Below are positions 56,711-59,696 of a DNA stretch of 59,696 nt, piece after piece (the first letter of the stretch is position 1; every line of letters starts with the position of its first letter). The position numbers were made by a program, and so were the translations under genes. The DNA comes from Bacteroidota bacterium (GTDB lineage: Bacteria > Bacteroidota > Bacteroidia > Chitinophagales > Chitinophagaceae). The stretch covers positions 1-59,696 of the forward strand of contig PSRA01000080.1 in the NCBI GenBank assembly GCA_003175695.1, read 5' to 3'. The notes beneath the pieces were generated by a model, which was not told where the DNA came from, made no database searches, and saw nothing but the letters and a program-made list of their open reading frames with translations.

Positions 56711-57750
56711 TGTAATTTTAATTGAAGGGACGCAATAAACCAACCATTCGATTCTTTCACGGTCAGAGTATGCCGCTGGTCATATAACAAATTTAACCTT
56801 CGCCGGACATTGGAAAGTCCTATACCGGAAGTCTTGTCTTTCAGTTCCTGTGATGCATTCTTGAATTTATTTTTTATTTCGAAATCCAGGACGCCGTTAT
56901 GCACGCGAAGGGAAATATCAATTTCAGGATTCTCAATCAATCCGGTTCCATGTTTAAATGCATTCTCGATAAACGGAATCAGCAACATAGGCTCTATTAG
57001 ATGGTAGTCTTCTTCATCACAAATTTGAACGTTCACCAGGATATCGTTTCCAAAACGCAATTTCTGCAGGTCAATATAGCTGGTGACATATTCTATTTCT
57101 CTTGATAGCGGCACTTTGTCTTCGTCCGACTCGTACAGCATGTATCGCATGAGGCCAGACAGCTTGATCAATGATGGTTCGAGGCGATCAGATTTTAACC
57201 TGGCCAACGCTACCATATTGTTCAACACGTTGAAAAGAAAATGGGGACTCACCTGGGATCTTAAAAACAATAATTCAGTCTTCAGGTTTTCATTTTCTTT
57301 TTCCTTCAGTAACCTTTCTGCTTTTATTTTGTCTGCAGCAAAGCGGTAAAGGGTGGCCATCGCCCACAAAAAGATAAATGGAATGATTGAAAAGAAAAAT
57401 TCACGATGGATATAAGTGCCATGTGCCCTTTTGCCAGAATCAAATAGAAAACTAAGAAAGACCATGAATACTACTAACGTGAGGAATGTAAGTAATACGT
57501 ACTGCCATTTCTTCGTTTTATAAAGGAAAAAGGGAATAAAGTAATAAGCATTCAGGTAGAATATAGCAACTGAAGCAAGAAAGAATCCCACGTGCACCTT
57601 ATTGAACAACGCGTGGCTCCATTCTCCACTTTGGCCTGGTTTGCCAGGTGCAAACAATGGCAACAAGAACACCAGAACCCATGTAAGAATGTGAAAGGCA
57701 ACGACCACCCATCGAATTCTATACCATTGCTTGCGAATTGTTGTTTCCAT
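56707..57750 (-). CDS. LytS-type sensor histidine kinase (His_kinase family)
   Basis: 347 residues from ATG 57750 (a TTG three codons earlier is possible). Four membrane segments near 15-32, 52-72, 83-104 and 119-137, then a short coiled coil and the His_kinase domain with His170 in 'LFLRSQVSPHFLFNVLNNMV', and HATPase-like 'IPFIENAFKHGTG' and 'GIGLSNVRRRLNLLYD'. It senses an unknown signal in the membrane and phosphorylates the downstream LytTR regulator. Promoter region carries the same repeat as two neighbouring genes; the -7-like box ends only 7 nt before the ATG, so the mRNA may be nearly leaderless. Confidence 0.92.
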   Translation of the reverse strand: METTIRKQWYRIRWVVVAFHILTWVLVFLLPLFAPGKPGQSGEWSHALFNKVHVGFFLASVAIFYLNAYYFIPFFLYKTKKWQYVLLTFLTLVVFMVFLSFLFDSGKRAHGTYIHREFFFSIIPFIFLWAMATLYRFAADKIKAERLLKEKENENLKTELLFLRSQVSPHFLFNVLNNMVALARLKSDRLEPSLIKLSGLMRYMLYESDEDKVPLSREIEYVTSYIDLQKLRFGNDILVNVQICDEEDYHLIEPMLLIPFIENAFKHGTGLIENPEIDISLRVHNGVLDFEIKNKFKNASQELKDKTSGIGLSNVRRRLNLLYDQRHTLTVKESNGWFIASLQLKLQ

Positions 57751-57756
57751 ATTTTG

Positions 57757-57821
57757 CAAAATTGATCAATAAATCCTTGCCGAAATGAACGTTGCGACGA
57801 ACTGCCCTCATGTGCCGACAC
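57757..57821 (-). promoter_or_regulatory. LytTR-type direct repeat plus -7-like box, kinase/regulator operon
   Basis: Minus strand: distal unit GTGTCGGC (57821-57814, the weaker one), proximal unit TCGTCGCA (57800-57793), 21 bp start-to-start, 28 nt, then CAATTTTG (57764-57757), one mismatch from TAnnTTTG. Spacing is identical to the receptor and LolA-like promoters. Suggests autoregulation of the two-component system. Confidence 0.55.
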
Positions 57822-57921
57822 ATTTTTGCCAATTGCACCTTCAAAATAAAAATCGGAAGGCAGGTTGAACAAAAATTCTTGGCGCTTCACCCCCCTTCCG
57901 ATTTATACCGGTAACCGGCCG

Positions 57922-58635
57922 CTATTTTGTCATCTCAAATATCTTCGGATCTACATCTTTATTTGTCTCAATCTTCTTAACATTTTGAGTAATATTGAAC
58001 TGACCCCCGTAGCTGATATCTACTGTATAGGGGTAAAGTAACCCGAAATCCGTTTTCTGGAAATTCGAAAAGGTTCTTGTTATTTCCATTTCCTGTCCCA
58101 TCATACTGCCGGTTTGAATAGACTTGGTGATAAGATAAGTTTTCGGATCAATATAAATTGTCGTTACAACTCCATCTTTGTTCGTCACCTTCAATCTGTA
58201 CGCACTGTCTTCTTTTCCCAGTAATTCAACCTTACTTCCTTTAGCTGCATAATTATAGAGTGGGCCTCCGATATCTATCTGGTCTTTACCAGCTTTATAT
58301 TGATCGTCCGGCATTGCCTGCGGATCGGGACTTCCAGCCATCGGATTAATTGCCCATCCTGCCTTATCCGTAAAAACCTGAACCATCTTCTGGCCATTGA
58401 AGTCGGATTCCATTCTAAGCCCTTTTCCATTCAATATAGTAAGCGTGCTGGGTGCATCATTGCCCATCACCTGCACTGTAGATTCCGAATACATCGATTT
58501 TATCTTATCGATTTTATCTTTACCTCCGATGGCATCAAAATGTTTATTGATTATCTCATCAGCCGTTTGGGCCTTTGATACCAAAAAGGCAGTCAAAGCC
58601 AATGCGAACAACATGCTTTGTTTTACAATTTTCAT
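57922..58635 (-). CDS. Periplasmic LolA-like (outer membrane lipoprotein-sorting) protein
   Basis: 237 residues with a signal peptide (1-22, ends 'VSKAQ'). The mature region has the LolA/LppX-like unclosed barrel pattern with 'INKHFDAIGGKDKIDKIKSM', repeated strands such as 'STLTILNGKGLRMESDFNGQ', 'SAYRLKVTNKDGVVTTIYID', and 'YLITKSIQTGSMMGQEMEIT'. Annotated in relatives as outer membrane lipoprotein-sorting proteins, although true LolA function is not shown for this group. It is part of the neighbouring LytTR regulon by its promoter sequence. Confidence 0.8.
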   Translation of the reverse strand: MKIVKQSMLFALALTAFLVSKAQTADEIINKHFDAIGGKDKIDKIKSMYSESTVQVMGNDAPSTLTILNGKGLRMESDFNGQKMVQVFTDKAGWAINPMAGSPDPQAMPDDQYKAGKDQIDIGGPLYNYAAKGSKVELLGKEDSAYRLKVTNKDGVVTTIYIDPKTYLITKSIQTGSMMGQEMEITRTFSNFQKTDFGLLYPYTVDISYGGQFNITQNVKKIETNKDVDPKIFEMTK

Positions 58636-58696
58636 TTTTTGAATTTTATTAAGAGTGATTGAACAAGTGAGATTGATCTCAGTTCTTGCTACTAAT

Positions 58697-58761
58697 CAAA
58701 TCTAAAATAACAGCCACATTGGATCCGAAAAATGAGACGAAACCCTCAAATATTGCGACGA
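58697..58761 (-). promoter_or_regulatory. LytTR-type direct repeat plus -7 box, LolA-like gene
   Basis: Minus strand: distal unit TCGTCGCA (58761-58754), proximal unit TCGTCTCA (58740-58733), 21 bp start-to-start, 28 nt, then TAGATTTG (58704-58697), a perfect TAnnTTTG box. Both repeat units agree with the receptor-gene site in 7 of 8 and 8 of 8 positions. Confidence 0.7.
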
Positions 58762-58808
58762 GTGACTAACCCTATAGCTGCCTTTAAACTCCACGGAACT
58801 CTTTCTTT

Positions 58809-59696
58809 TTACACAACCAGGTTCTTCATAAATACTGCATTAGCTTTTGCAGCGTCCAAAGTTGGACCATGGAATTTTTCTTGCTCAACAATGAAATATT
58901 CCATGCCATTCGCTTTAGCAACCCTGGCTATTTTGGGAAAATCGATGGAGCCTGTTCCCAGCTCGGTGGAAGCATCCATGTCCTTGGGTCCAGCATCAAT
59001 TTTCCGATCTTTCATGTGGCAAAGCCGGAAACGATTCGGATATTTTTGAAGCCATTCAGTGGGGTCAGAACCCACGGTAACAACCCAATAAATATCCATT
59101 TCATAGTCGACCAGCCCCGGATCGGTATTCTTCAAAAGAATTTCCTGAGGTTTCACGCCGTCCTGTACCTGGAAGGTATACCAGTGATTATGGTAGGCAA
59201 ATCTTAATCCGTTCTTCTTGCATATTTCGCCACATGCATTGAATTTGTCGGCCGCTTTTTTGTAATCGTCCAATGTTTTTTGTGCACCATAATAGGGACA
59301 AATCAGGTATTTCATTCCAATTTCTGATGCCAGTGCTGCTTTCTTTTCAAACTGTCCATTGTTGTTATTGATATCGCAATGGCTTGAGATGAAATCAAGT
59401 CCGAGATCATCCATAGTTTTCTTAAACTCCTTGTTCGTCATTCCCCAGAACATGCCTTTGCCCCCTTCGAAACCTTCAATCAATTTGTATCCAAAGGATG
59501 CCACCTGTTTTAGTGTGTCCTGCGGATCCTTTGCCATTACATCTTTTACGGTCCAGAGTTGCAATCCAAATTGGTCTAGTTTCTCTTTACTGTGACTGCT
59601 GAAAAGGCTGTTCGATAGGGATGGATTTGTAAAAGCTTTGGCAGCGATTGAGCCAAAAGCCAAACCTGAAGCAAGCATCCCGCCTCTCTTCAGGAA
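58809..59696 (-). CDS. Sugar phosphate isomerase/epimerase-like TIM-barrel protein (5' end outside window)
   Basis: At least 295 codons; the frame continues past the right edge, where codons FLKRGG precede Met59678 and look like the tail of a twin-arginine signal (RRxFLK). The rest is an AP-endonuclease-2/xylose isomerase-like TIM barrel: 'FGLQLWTVKDVMAKDPQDTL', 'FISSHCDI', 'GLRFAYHNHWYTFQ' and 'DPGLVDYEMDIYWVV'. Exported members of this class are common in Bacteroidota beside sugar-processing genes. Substrate unknown. The gene is followed leftward by the LolA-like gene on the same strand. Confidence 0.85.
   Translation of the reverse strand, partial: FLKRGGMLASGLAFGSIAAKAFTNPSLSNSLFSSHSKEKLDQFGLQLWTVKDVMAKDPQDTLKQVASFGYKLIEGFEGGKGMFWGMTNKEFKKTMDDLGLDFISSHCDINNNNGQFEKKAALASEIGMKYLICPYYGAQKTLDDYKKAADKFNACGEICKKNGLRFAYHNHWYTFQVQDGVKPQEILLKNTDPGLVDYEMDIYWVVTVGSDPTEWLQKYPNRFRLCHMKDRKIDAGPKDMDASTELGTGSIDFPKIARVAKANGMEYFIVEQEKFHGPTLDAAKANAVFMKNLVV

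Overview
The window is a piece of a Bacteroidota chromosome, most likely from the Chitinophagaceae or a close relative. Evidence for this is the -33 TTTG / -7 TAnnTTTG promoters, the general lack of Shine-Dalgarno sequences, a CarboxypepD_reg-type outer-membrane barrel receptor, LytTR/LytS signalling, NUDIX-type arabinose regulators, and short degenerate 'ATCC' or 'CCTATGT' repeats in several gaps. I saw no rRNA, tRNA, CRISPR array, IS element or prophage.

Layout. (1) 1-9.7 kb is a stress block: a universal stress protein cut by the left edge, a two-domain phospholipase D-like enzyme, OsmC, a tandem universal stress protein, a release-factor-like (baeRF) protein, PEP synthase, a small coupled orphan, an L,D-transpeptidase broken by one in-frame TGA just before its catalytic motif, a YtxH/holin-like/coiled-coil cell-envelope trio, and thioredoxin. 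(2) 10-16.4 kb is an RND multidrug efflux operon (outer-membrane channel, lipoprotein adaptor, inner-membrane pump) next to its TetR gene. The same 15-bp palindrome lies in both promoters. (3) 16.6-20.2 kb holds small genes: a VOC protein, a double SRPBCC protein, and three orphans. (4) 20.5-23.1 kb encodes a Tat-exported phosphocholine-type phospholipase C. (5) 23.1-30.9 kb encodes two soluble hybrid histidine kinases. One is a 2147-residue protein with eleven near-identical 92-residue HAMP units, a GAF domain, a kinase core and three receivers.

(6) 31.5-41.4 kb is one functional unit for a molybdenum enzyme: cytochrome c, the large and small subunits of an isoquinoline-oxidoreductase-like dehydrogenase, MoaC-MoaB fusion, MoaE, MoaD, a TauE/SafE permease, MoeA, MoaA, a MobA-like cytidylyl/nucleotidyltransferase and XdhC. 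(7) 41.7-43.3 kb encodes an AsmA-like membrane-anchored protein. (8) 43.4-53.0 kb is for L-arabinose: a NUDIX-winged-helix regulator, araB, araD, araA, a sodium/sugar symporter, a GH3 glycosidase, and a second NUDIX regulator divergent from it. (9) 53.1-58.7 kb encodes a TonB-dependent-receptor-like outer-membrane protein, a LytTR response regulator, a LytS-type kinase and a periplasmic LolA-like protein. (10) A Tat-exported sugar isomerase-like protein is cut by the right edge.

The most interesting signal is in block 9. The receptor gene, the kinase/regulator operon and the LolA-like gene all carry a direct repeat of the type TCGTCKCA with 21-bp periodicity. In each case the repeat ends exactly 28 nt before a TAnnTTTG-like -7 box. 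This looks like an autoregulated LytTR regulon readable from sequence alone. Next in interest are the nonsense-interrupted L,D-transpeptidase, the HAMP array, the pair of NUDIX regulators that lack catalytic NUDIX glutamates, and a perfect 43-bp palindrome between the phospholipase D-like and osmC genes.
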